64,000 nt of DNA from RHLJ01 sp040222455. GTDB taxonomy: Bacteria > Bacteroidota > Rhodothermia > Balneolales > Balneolaceae. Every line of letters starts with the position of its first letter. The first letter of the stretch is position 1. The translations under genes were made by a program, and so were the position numbers. The stretch lies in NCBI GenBank assembly GCA_040222455.1, contig JAVKDD010000033.1, positions 124,001 through 188,000 of the forward strand, written 5' to 3'. The notes under the pieces are model-generated. The model saw only the letters and a list, made by a program, of their open reading frames with translations. It was not told the origin of the DNA and did no database searches. This document shows positions 17,901 to 26,367 of this stretch, piece after piece.

Positions 17901-18007
17901 TGATGCTTGAAGAACTTAATGTACGTCCACGTACTTCTTACATCGCTAAATTGACGAATCCAAACCCAGTTTTGGTAGACGAGACTAATCAGGAACCCGC
18001 CCACTAA
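14966..18007 (+). CDS. actB: Alternative Complex III subunit B, molybdopterin-like plus iron-sulfur protein
   Basis: 1013 aa, normal length. Tat-type leader around 42-62 (SRKGFLRVMGAS... with R-K instead of R-R), a CISM molybdopterin-oxidoreductase-like domain (~70-740) that in ACIII lacks the cofactor, and a C-terminal ferredoxin-like domain (~760-1000). Iron-sulfur ligands are visible from C773: CFGCGVCVIAC, CMHCELAPCEQVCP, CIGTRYCANNCP and CTYCVQ...CQQACP. The protein sits on the periplasmic face and carries the four clusters of the complex. The stop overlaps the actC start by one base. Confidence 0.96.
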   Translation: MSEVTQNTYWKSLNELAQNKEYKNFVEREFPENATELTDGVSRKGFLRVMGASIALAGFAACRRPVQKILPYSNQPEDIVPGIPLFYATAMPFQGSLTGLVVENHEGRPTKVEGNDLHPGSWGNTNSYHQATMLEMYDPDRSRFPLRNGEKATSNDFVAFAQEYFADRNKRVAFISEANSSPTFTALKQGALQKFSNAKWVTYEPFGEDNAIEGNLIAFGSRLRTHYNYSNADVVVSLDDDFLAPTHPNNVEYAKQITGRRKVTSTSDSMSRIYSVENGFTLTGSYADNRLRVKASEVEAFANALAGALSTRINGLNAFRSVSNQFTGSEFISALADDLASNIGRSAVSIGLAHSANAHAVVAAINTSLNNIGSSVNYLQVPSFDNQNNTQAFTDVVTELKAGNFDAVVMIGTNPVYSSSFNNFSDAIKNVDEVFHLGTYKDESAKSASWHVSRSHFLESWGDGFSFGGARSVIQPQIQPLHDSLSEIEFLNAIVYEEKTSGYDLVQNTFKGYYGARFENRWKDILHDGIDIRDGYDRANVRLRTVSPSQTSPVDGIEVVIRPDASVFDGRFANLGWLQELPDPMTKITWDNVALMSPATAASLGVENEDLVNVAVNGKSVTIAAWIQPGHADDSITLNVGYGREGIGRVADIGSENSQLLDPSEKYGGVDIYPLHTALFVSGAISKASGSYKIACVQDHHSLEGRDMYRKATLEKYKDTPDYASFKYVHKYPVPGMKEAAELGEDQPISLFDEQTYSADEPQWGMAIDLNSCFGCGVCVIACQSENNIPVIGKREVNRGREMHWIRNDRYYVGDENNPTAVHQPVPCMHCELAPCEQVCPVAATTHSNDGMNQMTYNRCIGTRYCANNCPFKVRRFNFFNYPKEYLTTGEDPDIIQMAMNPEVTVRFRGVMEKCTYCVQRVNRAKINTKIETGSPKPADGTVVTACQQACPADAIYFGDLTDENSTVAKMKRNERNYLMLEELNVRPRTSYIAKLTNPNPVLVDETNQEPAH

Positions 18008-19431
18008 TGAGTAAATACGAATACGTACCAGAACCCGCTCTTGTTAAAGGCAATCATGACTTTGCCAGTATTACCAAACTGGTTACTGATGTAAACTTAC
18101 GCCCTACTCCAAAGCTTTGGTATTTCTTTATGCTAATCTCAAATGCACTTTTAGGAGTGTTTTTGGTCGCTGTAGGATATCTAATTTGGGAAGGAACCGG
18201 AATTTGGGGTCTTATGAACCCTGTTGGATGGGGTTGGGCTATTATTAACTTCGTTTGGTGGGTTGGTATTGGTCACGCAGGAACTTTAATTTCAGCCATT
18301 CTATTCCTCTTCCGGCAAGATTGGCGTACTGCTATCAACCGATTTGCGGAAGCAATGACTATTTTCGCAGTAATATGTGCGTTGATGTTCCCAGGTATTC
18401 ACGTAGGTCGAATTTGGGTTATTTATTGGGTATTCCCGATTCCAAACCAAATGGCAATGTGGCCAAACTTCAACTCTCCACTTCTATGGGATGTATTTGC
18501 AGTATCCACCTATTTTACCGTTTCTTTGCTTTTTTGGTATGTAGGTCTCGTTCCTGATCTTGCCACACTTCGCGATAAAGCAACTGATAAAATTAGAAAA
18601 TTTGCTTACGGAATAGGCGCATTAGGCTGGACAGGCAGTAACAGAGCATGGTGGAACTACGAAAAAGCCTACATGATTTTGGCTGGTCTTGCAACTCCAT
18701 TGGTACTTTCTGTACACACTATTGTATCATTTGACTTTGCCGTTTCAATGATTCCTGGATGGCACACTACGATTTTCCCTCCATACTTTGTGGCAGGTGC
18801 AATTTTCTCTGGTTTTGCAATGGTGCTTACCTTGATGTTAGTTGCCAGAAAAGTTTATGGTATGGAAGATATCATGACCAACGACCACATGGAGAAAATG
18901 AATATTATTATTCTAGTGACTGGCTCTATGGTTGGTTTTGCCTATATCATGGAATTCTTTATCGCTTGGTATAGCGGTGTGGAATATGAAAAAGCAATTT
19001 TTATGCTCAGAGCTACTGGTCCTTATGCATGGGCATATTGGATTATGATGCTTTGTAATGTGATATCTCCTCAAGTATTCTGGTCTAAGAAACTTAGAAG
19101 AAATGTTGGGTTTACATTCTTTATTTCAATTGTAGTAAATATTGGGATGTGGTTTGAGCGATTTGTAATTACTGTTAGTTCTTTAGCTAACGATTATCTT
19201 CCATCATCATGGGATTACTTCTCGCCTACTATATGGGATGTATTAACTTATGTAGGTACATTTGGAATTTTCTTTACTTTTTTCCTTGCATTCCTTCGTT
19301 TCTTACCTATGGTTGCTATAGCAGAAATCAAGGCAGTTTTACCACAAGCCGATCCTCATAATTATGATGAGAATCAAGAATATCATCCACATGTTGTGGA
19401 AATTCCTAAACCTCAAGTTGAGAAGGTTTAA
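18007..19431 (+). CDS. actC: Alternative Complex III subunit C, NrfD-like quinol-binding membrane protein
   Basis: 474 aa with about ten TM helices, NrfD/PsrC fold. The segment INFVWWVGIGHAGTLISAILFL (with the conserved His) and the later VSFDFAVSMIPGWHTTIFPPYFVAGAIFSG are typical of ActC and mark the quinol-binding side. The gene overlaps actB by one base (TAATG), so the two are coupled. With ActF it forms the paired membrane core of the complex. Confidence 0.96.
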   Translation: MSKYEYVPEPALVKGNHDFASITKLVTDVNLRPTPKLWYFFMLISNALLGVFLVAVGYLIWEGTGIWGLMNPVGWGWAIINFVWWVGIGHAGTLISAILFLFRQDWRTAINRFAEAMTIFAVICALMFPGIHVGRIWVIYWVFPIPNQMAMWPNFNSPLLWDVFAVSTYFTVSLLFWYVGLVPDLATLRDKATDKIRKFAYGIGALGWTGSNRAWWNYEKAYMILAGLATPLVLSVHTIVSFDFAVSMIPGWHTTIFPPYFVAGAIFSGFAMVLTLMLVARKVYGMEDIMTNDHMEKMNIIILVTGSMVGFAYIMEFFIAWYSGVEYEKAIFMLRATGPYAWAYWIMMLCNVISPQVFWSKKLRRNVGFTFFISIVVNIGMWFERFVITVSSLANDYLPSSWDYFSPTIWDVLTYVGTFGIFFTFFLAFLRFLPMVAIAEIKAVLPQADPHNYDENQEYHPHVVEIPKPQVEKV

Positions 19432-19436
19432 AGAAT

Positions 19437-19997
19437 ATGAGTACTACAAAAACACAAATAGTAGAAACTTCTGAACTATACGGCATACTTGCTGAGTTTA
19501 AGAACCCGAAAGCTTTAATTGATGCTTCTAAAAAAGTTGTAGAAGCTGGCTACGATAAATTCGATACCTACGCTCCATTTCCAATTCATGGAATTGATAA
19601 AGCGATGGACCTACCTAAGTCTAAATTAGGATGGATTGTATTAGGGCATGGCATTCTCGGTTTTTCCGGTGCAATTGCTATGATGTATTATATGTCGGTT
19701 ATCGATTATCCACTTAACATAAGTGGGAAACCATTTTTTAATGTCCCAGCTTGGATTCCCATCATTTTTGAACTAACAGTACTTCTTTCTGCATTTGGAG
19801 CTGTTTTTGGGATGTTCTTCTTGAATGGACTACCAAGACTCAACAATCCTTTATTTAATGTAGAGCGCTTTAAAAAAGCTACTGATGACGGCTTCTTTGT
19901 ATGCATCGAAGCCAAAGACAGCAAATTTCAAGCAGATTTAGTTCGTAAATTATTTGAAGAAGCAGGTGCTACTCATATTGAGGAAGTATATGATTAA
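19437..19997 (+). CDS. actD: Alternative Complex III subunit D (DUF3341)
   Basis: 186 aa. Begins with a DUF3341 cytoplasmic domain (LYGILAEFKNPKALIDASKKVVEAGYDKFDTYAPFPIHGIDKAM), then two TM helices (about 64-86 and 102-126), and ends with a C-terminal domain (GFFVCIEAKDSKFQADLVRKLFEEAGATHIEEV). Structural subunit of ACIII with no cofactor. Starts 5 bases after actC and overlaps actE by 8 bases if the ATG at 19990 is used. Confidence 0.94.
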   Translation: MSTTKTQIVETSELYGILAEFKNPKALIDASKKVVEAGYDKFDTYAPFPIHGIDKAMDLPKSKLGWIVLGHGILGFSGAIAMMYYMSVIDYPLNISGKPFFNVPAWIPIIFELTVLLSAFGAVFGMFFLNGLPRLNNPLFNVERFKKATDDGFFVCIEAKDSKFQADLVRKLFEEAGATHIEEVYD

Positions 19998-21030
19998 GAG
20001 TAATCAAGGAATATCATCGTTCATGAACCTTAAAGGAATCAAACAGATCATTGGAATATGTGCTATTTCTGCATTATTCTTTGGTTGTAGAGGTACAATT
20101 TCCGAAAAACCTCCTATTCACCCGAATATGAACATGGATCAACAAGAGCGAAAAGAAGCTCAGGAAGAAAACAATTTCTTCGAAGATGGTCGTTCAATGC
20201 GTCAACCTGTTGAAGGTACTGTAGCTCGTGGCTTCAGAAAAGCTGATCTAGCTTATTATGAAGGTGTTGATTCGAACGGAGACTGGATTGCAGAAGCACC
20301 TGTGGAATTTACTCAATCTTTTCTGTACAGAGGAAAAGAGCGGTATGAAATTTATTGTACACCATGCCATGGTATCGCAGGAAGTGGGCAAGGTATTATT
20401 ATGACCGGTCAGTACGGATATGTTCCAGCTCCAACTTTCCATCAAAAAAGGCTAAGAGAAGCTCCAGACGGGGAATTATATTCTGCAATCTATAATGGTG
20501 TTAGAAATATGCCTTCTTATGCTCATCAAATTAAAGTGGAAGATCGATGGGCTATTGTGGGTTATCTAAGAGCTCTTCAGGCAAGTCAAAATATCACCGA
20601 AGAAGAAATTGCTGAATTTGATATAGATTTAGATGAGATAAAAGCAGTGTATGAAGCTGAACAACAGCGCTTAGCTGAATTGGAAGAAGCTAGAAAGCCA
20701 AAAGATGAAGGCGAAATAGTTGCAACTGCAGCACGTGGTAAGGAAGTAATTACCCAATATGCCTGTGGTGCTTGCCATTCTGAAGATGGATCTTCTATGA
20801 TAGGTCCTAGTTGGTTAAATGTGTATGGTAGTGAAGGAACCGTTGTAACTGAAGCTGGTGAAACAATCACGGTTACTAAAAACAATGAGTACCTAATAGA
20901 ATCGATTGTAAATCCATATGCAAAAATAGTTGATGGTTATGATGCACTTATGGCAGATGCATACGGATCATTATCAGATAGTGATTTACAATCCATCATT
21001 GAATACATTAAAACGCTGAGCGATAATTAA
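19990..21030 (+). CDS. actE: Alternative Complex III subunit E, lipoprotein with two cytochrome c domains
   Basis: 346 aa from the ATG at 19990. I prefer this start because GAGG (19980-19983) sits 6 bases upstream; the ATG at 20023 would also give a good lipoprotein signal. Lipobox LFFGC at C33. The first cytochrome domain has CTPCH (123-127) with Met in NMPSYAHQ, as in ordinary ActE. A linker rich in Glu (about 200-245) leads to a second cytochrome c domain with CGACH (259-263). That second domain closely resembles the C-terminus of CoxB (ESI-NP-AKIV-GY and IIEYIKTL). ActE is usually monoheme and shorter, so this is an extended form. Confidence 0.94.
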   Translation: MIKSNQGISSFMNLKGIKQIIGICAISALFFGCRGTISEKPPIHPNMNMDQQERKEAQEENNFFEDGRSMRQPVEGTVARGFRKADLAYYEGVDSNGDWIAEAPVEFTQSFLYRGKERYEIYCTPCHGIAGSGQGIIMTGQYGYVPAPTFHQKRLREAPDGELYSAIYNGVRNMPSYAHQIKVEDRWAIVGYLRALQASQNITEEEIAEFDIDLDEIKAVYEAEQQRLAELEEARKPKDEGEIVATAARGKEVITQYACGACHSEDGSSMIGPSWLNVYGSEGTVVTEAGETITVTKNNEYLIESIVNPYAKIVDGYDALMADAYGSLSDSDLQSIIEYIKTLSDN

Positions 21031-21054
21031 GATATTTGCTTAATCACACAGAAC

Positions 21055-22269
21055 ATGAGTCATAAGCCTACAATAACCGATTCTTTACAATTTTCAGCTG
21101 ATAGCAAGCTGCCTCAAATTCTATTTAGTGTAGGATTAATTGGGCTACTGATTAGCGCAATAGGATTTTATACCGATCTTGAGCAAGCATTATTCTCATA
21201 TTTAGTTAGTTTTACATTCTTCACTGGTATTGCTTTGGCTTCCGTTTTTATGGTGCTATTCCATCATATTACTAAATCTAAGTGGGGCGTAGTCGTACGG
21301 CGTATTCCTGAAACCTTTGGTGGTAATCTTTGGATATGGGCATTTCTCTTTTTACCAATTCTTTTTGGGATGCATACCTTGTATCATCACTGGACAGATC
21401 CAACTCTTTTTGACCCTGCATCACCGAATTTCGATAAGATTGTAGCTGGCAAGGAAGCTTATTTAAATACTCCTTTCTTTATAATCAGACAGGTTATTTA
21501 TTTTGCAATCTGGGGATATGTAGGTCATAAATTGTACAAAGCATCTGTAGAATTAGAAAAAACAGGTGACTGGGGAATTATGACACTTATGAGAAAAGTA
21601 AGTGCTCCAGCAATTCCAATTTTTGGTTTTTCAATTGCCTTTGCAAGTTTCGATTGGTTAATGTCACTCGATCCACACTGGTTTTCTACCATGTTTGGTG
21701 TGTATTTCTTTGCAATAAGTTTCCAGAGCTTCTGGGCAATTATGATTTTGATGGTATTTTTCCTTCATAGAAATGGATACCTGAAAACGACTATCACTCA
21801 GGTTCATATTTATGACCTTGGAGCTTGGATGTTCGCATTCACCGTGTTCTATGCTTACATCGCATTTAGCCAGTTTTTGCTAATCTATTATGCAAATCTT
21901 CCGGAAGAAACATTGTGGTTTTATCACCGACTTGAAGGAAGTTGGAAATACATAGCTTATGGTCTACTTATATTTAGATTTTTACTTCCATTCCTAACTC
22001 TTCTGAACAGAGAGCAGAAACATAGAAAAGGAGTACTTACTTTCGTTGCTACAACAATTGTACTAATGCACTTTTTAGAAATTTACTGGATAGCAATGCC
22101 AACTTTAAATGCTCATGGTATTCATTTTAGTTGGATTGATTTAAGTACTTTCCTTGGTTTAGGTGGAATTTTCTTTGGATTATTCTTCTGGAGATTCAAA
22201 CAAAATAGCATGATTCCTGAAAACGACCCAAGATTGGAAGAATGCCTCGAAAAAACTTATCACCAATAA
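21055..22269 (+). CDS. actF: Alternative Complex III subunit F, NrfD-like membrane protein
   Basis: 404 aa, about ten TM helices. The segments HHITKSKWGVVVRRIPETFG and IFGFSIAFASFDWLMSLDPHWFSTMFGVYFFA are characteristic of ActF, the second quinol-site membrane subunit, related to ActC. It lies 24 bases after actE; the next gene begins 13 bases after its stop. Together with ActC it probably contributes to proton translocation, as proposed from ACIII structures. Confidence 0.95.
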   Translation: MSHKPTITDSLQFSADSKLPQILFSVGLIGLLISAIGFYTDLEQALFSYLVSFTFFTGIALASVFMVLFHHITKSKWGVVVRRIPETFGGNLWIWAFLFLPILFGMHTLYHHWTDPTLFDPASPNFDKIVAGKEAYLNTPFFIIRQVIYFAIWGYVGHKLYKASVELEKTGDWGIMTLMRKVSAPAIPIFGFSIAFASFDWLMSLDPHWFSTMFGVYFFAISFQSFWAIMILMVFFLHRNGYLKTTITQVHIYDLGAWMFAFTVFYAYIAFSQFLLIYYANLPEETLWFYHRLEGSWKYIAYGLLIFRFLLPFLTLLNREQKHRKGVLTFVATTIVLMHFLEIYWIAMPTLNAHGIHFSWIDLSTFLGLGGIFFGLFFWRFKQNSMIPENDPRLEECLEKTYHQ

Positions 22270-22282
22270 TCGATTGACAAAT

Positions 22283-22828
22283 ATGTCTTCTAAGCACAAC
22301 GCAGAATTTAAAGCAAAGGTTGCTCTCGAAGCCGTTTCTGAAGAGAATAAAGTACATTCTGAATTGGCAAAGAAATATGATGTTTCTACCGAAGAAATTT
22401 CTTTATGGAGTTCTGAATTAAGAAAAAATGCCACAACTATCTTTGGTGGTTCACCTTCATCAGCAGGTCATAGCCATGATTCATCTTCTACCATTGAAGA
22501 TGTAAGTCTTGAATCAGATGATCCTATTTTCATTGAATCTGTAAATCACGGTGTTGAACAAGAAAATCTTGATTACAATAAAATATTTGTCTGGTCTGGA
22601 GTAGGTGTTGCTTTAGTAATAGTTTTTGTTGTAGCACTAATATTTTTTGCCCAATACTCGCTTTCAAATGCACAAAAAAACGCACTGAATTCAAGTACCT
22701 ATTTAGAAATAACAAAGCTAAAAGCTGACCAAACTGAACAATTAAATTCGTTTGGCGTTGTTGATATGGAAGCTGGTGTTTACCGTATTCCTATTGAAGA
22801 AGCTATCAATAAAATAGCTACCGATTAA
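22283..22828 (+). CDS. One-TM protein with IS3 OrfA-like helix-turn-helix, in the ACIII/oxidase operon
   Basis: 181 aa from ATG 22283; a TTG nine bases upstream also opens the frame but gives no better start. Residues ~3-52 match the transposase OrfA helix-turn-helix (HTH_Tnp_1): NAEFKAKVALEAVSEE, LAKKYDVSTEEISLWSSEL and FGG. A Ser/His-rich linker and acidic region follow, then one TM helix (about 109-132). The short C-terminal domain ends YRIPIEEAINKIATD, a pattern like small oxidase-cluster proteins. No IS ends or OrfB are nearby and spacing to both neighbours is tight (13 and 3 bases), so this looks like a domesticated domain in a respiratory protein. Function unknown. Confidence 0.8.
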   Translation: MSSKHNAEFKAKVALEAVSEENKVHSELAKKYDVSTEEISLWSSELRKNATTIFGGSPSSAGHSHDSSSTIEDVSLESDDPIFIESVNHGVEQENLDYNKIFVWSGVGVALVIVFVVALIFFAQYSLSNAQKNALNSSTYLEITKLKADQTEQLNSFGVVDMEAGVYRIPIEEAINKIATD

Positions 22829-22831
22829 TTT

Positions 22832-23665
22832 ATGAAACGTACTGCACTGTTTGCATCTTATTTGCTCGTGGTGCTTTCTCTTCCCTTTAATGCTGAAGCT
22901 CAGCTTAATGATTCACAACCGGAAGCACTGCAAGGCGTTGGTATAGACGAACATTTGGGGGATTTCATCCCTGTTAATGCTAGATTCGCTACATCTAATG
23001 GAGACAGTGTAACTATTGGTTCTTTATTTCAAGAAGGAAAACCTATAATTCTGAACCCACTTTATTTTGAATGCCCTATGCTTTGTGGCCTAGTTCTAGA
23101 CGGAGTGCTTGATGTAGCTGACGAATTAGCTTGGACACCAGGTGAAGAGTATCAAATTATTTCTTTTAGTATAGATCCGAAAGAAGACCATGTTTTGGCA
23201 AGAGAATACAAAGCCAAATATACTTCGAAATTGAAGAAAAACTTCGCACAAGAAGGTTGGCATTTTCTAACTGGAAATAAATCAGAAATAGATAAAGTAA
23301 TTGATGCCGTTGGCTTCAAATATACTGAAGTTGAAGGAACAGGTGAATTTGCTCACAGCGCCGCAATAATTATGTTGAGCCCTGATGGAAAAATCACTCG
23401 CTATCTCTATGGCATCCAATACAATGAGTTTGATGTACGCAATGCACTTTATGAATCGGCTGATGGAAAAATTGGTTCTACTGCTGAAAAGATATTAATG
23501 TATTGCTATCAATATGATCCCGATTCCAATAGTTATGTACCCATTGCAGTCAATTTTATGAAGATTGGTGGCTTGGCTACACTAATAATTCTTGGTATCT
23601 TCTTAGGCCTTCTTTGGCTTCGCGAACAAGGTAAAAATGTAACTTCAAAAATCGACCACCAATAA
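22832..23665 (+). CDS. SCO1/SenC-family copper chaperone
   Basis: 277 aa. Signal peptide at 1-23 (ends AEAQ), thioredoxin-fold SCO domain with copper ligands C81 and C85 in FECPMLCGL and H175 in EFAHSAA, then a C-terminal TM segment (about 245-263). SCO proteins deliver copper to, or keep reduced, the CuA site of cytochrome oxidase subunit II, which is the next gene and overlaps by one base (TAATG). The extra C-terminal anchor is seen in several Bacteroidota SCO proteins. Confidence 0.93.
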   Translation: MKRTALFASYLLVVLSLPFNAEAQLNDSQPEALQGVGIDEHLGDFIPVNARFATSNGDSVTIGSLFQEGKPIILNPLYFECPMLCGLVLDGVLDVADELAWTPGEEYQIISFSIDPKEDHVLAREYKAKYTSKLKKNFAQEGWHFLTGNKSEIDKVIDAVGFKYTEVEGTGEFAHSAAIIMLSPDGKITRYLYGIQYNEFDVRNALYESADGKIGSTAEKILMYCYQYDPDSNSYVPIAVNFMKIGGLATLIILGIFLGLLWLREQGKNVTSKIDHQ

Positions 23666-24606
23666 TGGGAAGACTCTTCGATTTCATGCTCCCGGAAAAT
23701 AAATCTCCGCTTACGGCAGATTCTACCGATGGGCTATTTCACTTCATTAATGAAGTGAGTTTAATAATTCTTTTAGGAATCACAATTGCTCTTATTTACT
23801 TCGCAATTAAGTACAAGCGTAAGTCAGAAGACGATAAAACTCCTGTAATCTATCATAATCACGCTTTGGAAATTACCTGGTCTGTGATCCCTCTTTTAAT
23901 AACTCTTGTAGTTTTCGGATGGGGTTATTCAGGATGGTTAAACCTAAAAGCAGTTCCTGCCGATGCGTATGAAATTCATGTAACAGGTTTTAAATGGAAT
24001 TGGGCTGTTAATTACGAAAATGGAGCTCAAACCCTAAACGAAGTGCATGTGCCTAAAGGAAGACCAGTAAAAATTGTACTTCAATCTCGTGATGTACTTC
24101 ACTCTTTCTTTGTTCCAGACTATCGCGTTAAACACGATGTTGTACCGGGTAGATATACCTATGTATGGTTTCAGGCTGAAGAAACTGGAGAATCACAAAT
24201 TTTCTGTACCGAATATTGCGGAACCAGTCACTCTGATATGTTAGCCAAAGTGATTGTTCATGAACCTGATGAGTTTGAAACTTGGCTCGAATTAAATGGA
24301 GGCGGACCTTCTGGAACACCTGTAGAACAAGGCGAAGCACTTGTAATTCAACAAGGATGCCAGACATGTCATTCTATTGATGGTTCTCCGAAACTTGCAC
24401 CGTCATTTAAAGGTTTATTCGGAAAACAAGAACAAATCGTAGATGGTAGTTCATTAACCGTAGATGAGAATTATTTAAAAGAATCAATTCTTAATCCAGG
24501 CGCTAAAATTGTTAGTGGATATAATAACATCATGCCTCCCTATGAAGGACTTCTTAATGATGACGAAGTAACGAACATTATCGAATATATTAAAACACTT
24601 GAGTGA
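23665..24606 (+). CDS. coxB: Cytochrome c oxidase subunit II with fused cytochrome c (caa3 type)
   Basis: 313 aa. Two TM helices (about 32-50 and 70-92), then the cupredoxin CuA domain with H146, C181, E183, C185, H189 and M192 (CTEYCGTSHSDM). A C-terminal cytochrome c domain has CQTCH (232-236) and a Met in IMPPYEG. This is the caa3 arrangement: the tethered heme passes electrons into CuA. The cytochrome domain is a close relative of the last domain of ActE in the same operon. coxA starts two bases after this stop. Confidence 0.96.
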   Translation: MGRLFDFMLPENKSPLTADSTDGLFHFINEVSLIILLGITIALIYFAIKYKRKSEDDKTPVIYHNHALEITWSVIPLLITLVVFGWGYSGWLNLKAVPADAYEIHVTGFKWNWAVNYENGAQTLNEVHVPKGRPVKIVLQSRDVLHSFFVPDYRVKHDVVPGRYTYVWFQAEETGESQIFCTEYCGTSHSDMLAKVIVHEPDEFETWLELNGGGPSGTPVEQGEALVIQQGCQTCHSIDGSPKLAPSFKGLFGKQEQIVDGSSLTVDENYLKESILNPGAKIVSGYNNIMPPYEGLLNDDEVTNIIEYIKTLE

Positions 24607-24607
24607 T

Positions 24608-26344
24608 ATGGCAGTAACGGAAACAAAAAAAATGACGACTCTTCAAGTACAGAGGTTTAAGCCGTCAGAAAATCCAACAAACAATTATCTCACCGACGAG
24701 AAAGGCGTTTGGGCTTGGATGACCACGGTTGATCACAAAAAAATTGGGCTCATGTACCTCGCTTCTGTAGCCTTCTTTTTTGCATTAGCTGGTTTTCTAG
24801 CAATTGCATTGAGAACCGAACTTTGGACTCCAGCAAAAACTTTTATTGAAGCAGATACCTACAATCAATTATTTACGCTTCACGGCGCAATGATGGTATT
24901 CTTCGTATTGATCCCGAGTATCCCTGCAGCATTGGGCAACTTTATAATGCCAATGCAACTTGGAGCAAAAGATGTTGCATTCCCACGATTGAATCTTGCT
25001 AGTTTCTACATCTACGTGATTGGAGCAATATTTACATTTATATCGCTGTCTATGAATGGCTTTGATACAGGATGGACCTTCTATACTCCTTATAGTTCTG
25101 ATGCAAATTCAGCTGGTGTTATTTGGGTAACTCTTGGTGTATTTATTCTGGGGTTTTCTTCCATATTAACCGGAACGAATTTCATTACTACAATTCATAA
25201 GCTACGTGCTCCTGGTATTACCTGGGGACGTCTTCCACTGAATATTTGGGCATTGTATGCAACTTCAATTATTCAAGTTTTAGCTACTCCTGTACTCGCA
25301 ATTACAATCCTACTTCTCTCTTTTGAGAATATAATGGACATTGGAATTTTTGATCCTGCTTTAGGTGGCGATCCAGTACTTTATCAGCATTTCTTTTGGT
25401 TCTATTCTCACCCTGCTGTATACATTATGATTGTACCAGGTTTTGGAATTATTTCAGAAGTAATATCTACATTCTCAAAGAAAACCGTTTTTGGATACTG
25501 GGCTATTGCTCTTTCTTCGTTAGCTATTGCTTTTATCGGCTTCTTAGTTTGGGGTCACCATATGTTTACTTCAGGGCAATCAGCAGTAGCTACTACGGTA
25601 TTTTCATTCTTAACCTTCTTAGTAGGAATCCCAACTGGTATCAAGATTTTAAACTGGGTCGCAACTTTATATAAAGGCTCAATTGAAATGAAAACCCCAA
25701 TGATATATGTGTTCATATTTTTGTTCTTATTTTCAATTGGTGGTTTCACTGGAATTATGTTAGGAGCACTTTCCGTTGATATTCATCTTCATGATACCTA
25801 TTACGTTGTAGCTCACTTTCACTATGTGATGATGGGCGGTACTTTAATTGCTCTTCTTGCTGGTCTCCATTATTGGTGGCCTAAAATGACAGGAAAAATG
25901 TATAATGAAACACTTGGTAAAATTTCTGCAGTTTTAATATTCATTGGCTTTAACATGACGTTCCTTCCCCAATTTGTTATGGGAGCTCAAGGAATGCCGC
26001 GAAGATATTATAATTATATTGATCAATTTCAGCCCTTCCACCAGACTTCTACGATTGGTTCCTACATTCTTGCTGTTGGTTTCTTGATCATATTATACTA
26101 TTTATCAAAATCTTTGATCAATGGCGAAAAAGCTCCTTCAAATCCATGGAACAGTCGTGGATTAGAATGGCAATCAACTTCACCACCAGATTTCCATAAT
26201 TTTGATCATACTCCTGTTGTAATCAATCATCCGTATGATTATCACAAACCTATGGAAGAGTTTCAACTTGGTATTGCTGTTTCCCATAACGGACATGGTG
26301 AGCATCACGAAGAAGCAGTCTCTGAAGAAACTGAAAAAGCTTAA
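24608..26344 (+). CDS. coxA: Cytochrome c oxidase subunit I
   Basis: 578 aa from the ATG at 24608 (a TTG at 24599 inside coxB also opens the frame). Twelve-TM heme-copper oxidase core. Visible: VDHKKIGLMYL at the start; HGAMMVFF with the low-spin heme His; the CuB His-Tyr pair in SHPAVYIM; the CuB ligands WGHHMF; and HDTYYVVAHFHYV with the heme a3 and second low-spin heme ligands. It reduces oxygen to water and pumps protons. The C-terminal tail is soluble and His/Glu rich. Confidence 0.97.
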   Translation: MAVTETKKMTTLQVQRFKPSENPTNNYLTDEKGVWAWMTTVDHKKIGLMYLASVAFFFALAGFLAIALRTELWTPAKTFIEADTYNQLFTLHGAMMVFFVLIPSIPAALGNFIMPMQLGAKDVAFPRLNLASFYIYVIGAIFTFISLSMNGFDTGWTFYTPYSSDANSAGVIWVTLGVFILGFSSILTGTNFITTIHKLRAPGITWGRLPLNIWALYATSIIQVLATPVLAITILLLSFENIMDIGIFDPALGGDPVLYQHFFWFYSHPAVYIMIVPGFGIISEVISTFSKKTVFGYWAIALSSLAIAFIGFLVWGHHMFTSGQSAVATTVFSFLTFLVGIPTGIKILNWVATLYKGSIEMKTPMIYVFIFLFLFSIGGFTGIMLGALSVDIHLHDTYYVVAHFHYVMMGGTLIALLAGLHYWWPKMTGKMYNETLGKISAVLIFIGFNMTFLPQFVMGAQGMPRRYYNYIDQFQPFHQTSTIGSYILAVGFLIILYYLSKSLINGEKAPSNPWNSRGLEWQSTSPPDFHNFDHTPVVINHPYDYHKPMEEFQLGIAVSHNGHGEHHEEAVSEETEKA

Positions 26345-26367
26345 TTAACTATAAAACTAACGTATAC

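Noticed and set aside
17273..18004. Minus-strand frames opposite the ActB iron-sulfur domain
   Set aside because: Mirror frames of cysteine-rich codons; the plus-strand gene is certain and these have no start signals or family match.
22283..22440. Insertion sequence (IS3 family) in the respiratory operon
   Set aside because: Only the OrfA-like HTH is present, fused in frame to a TM protein. No OrfB, no terminal repeats and no disruption of neighbours.
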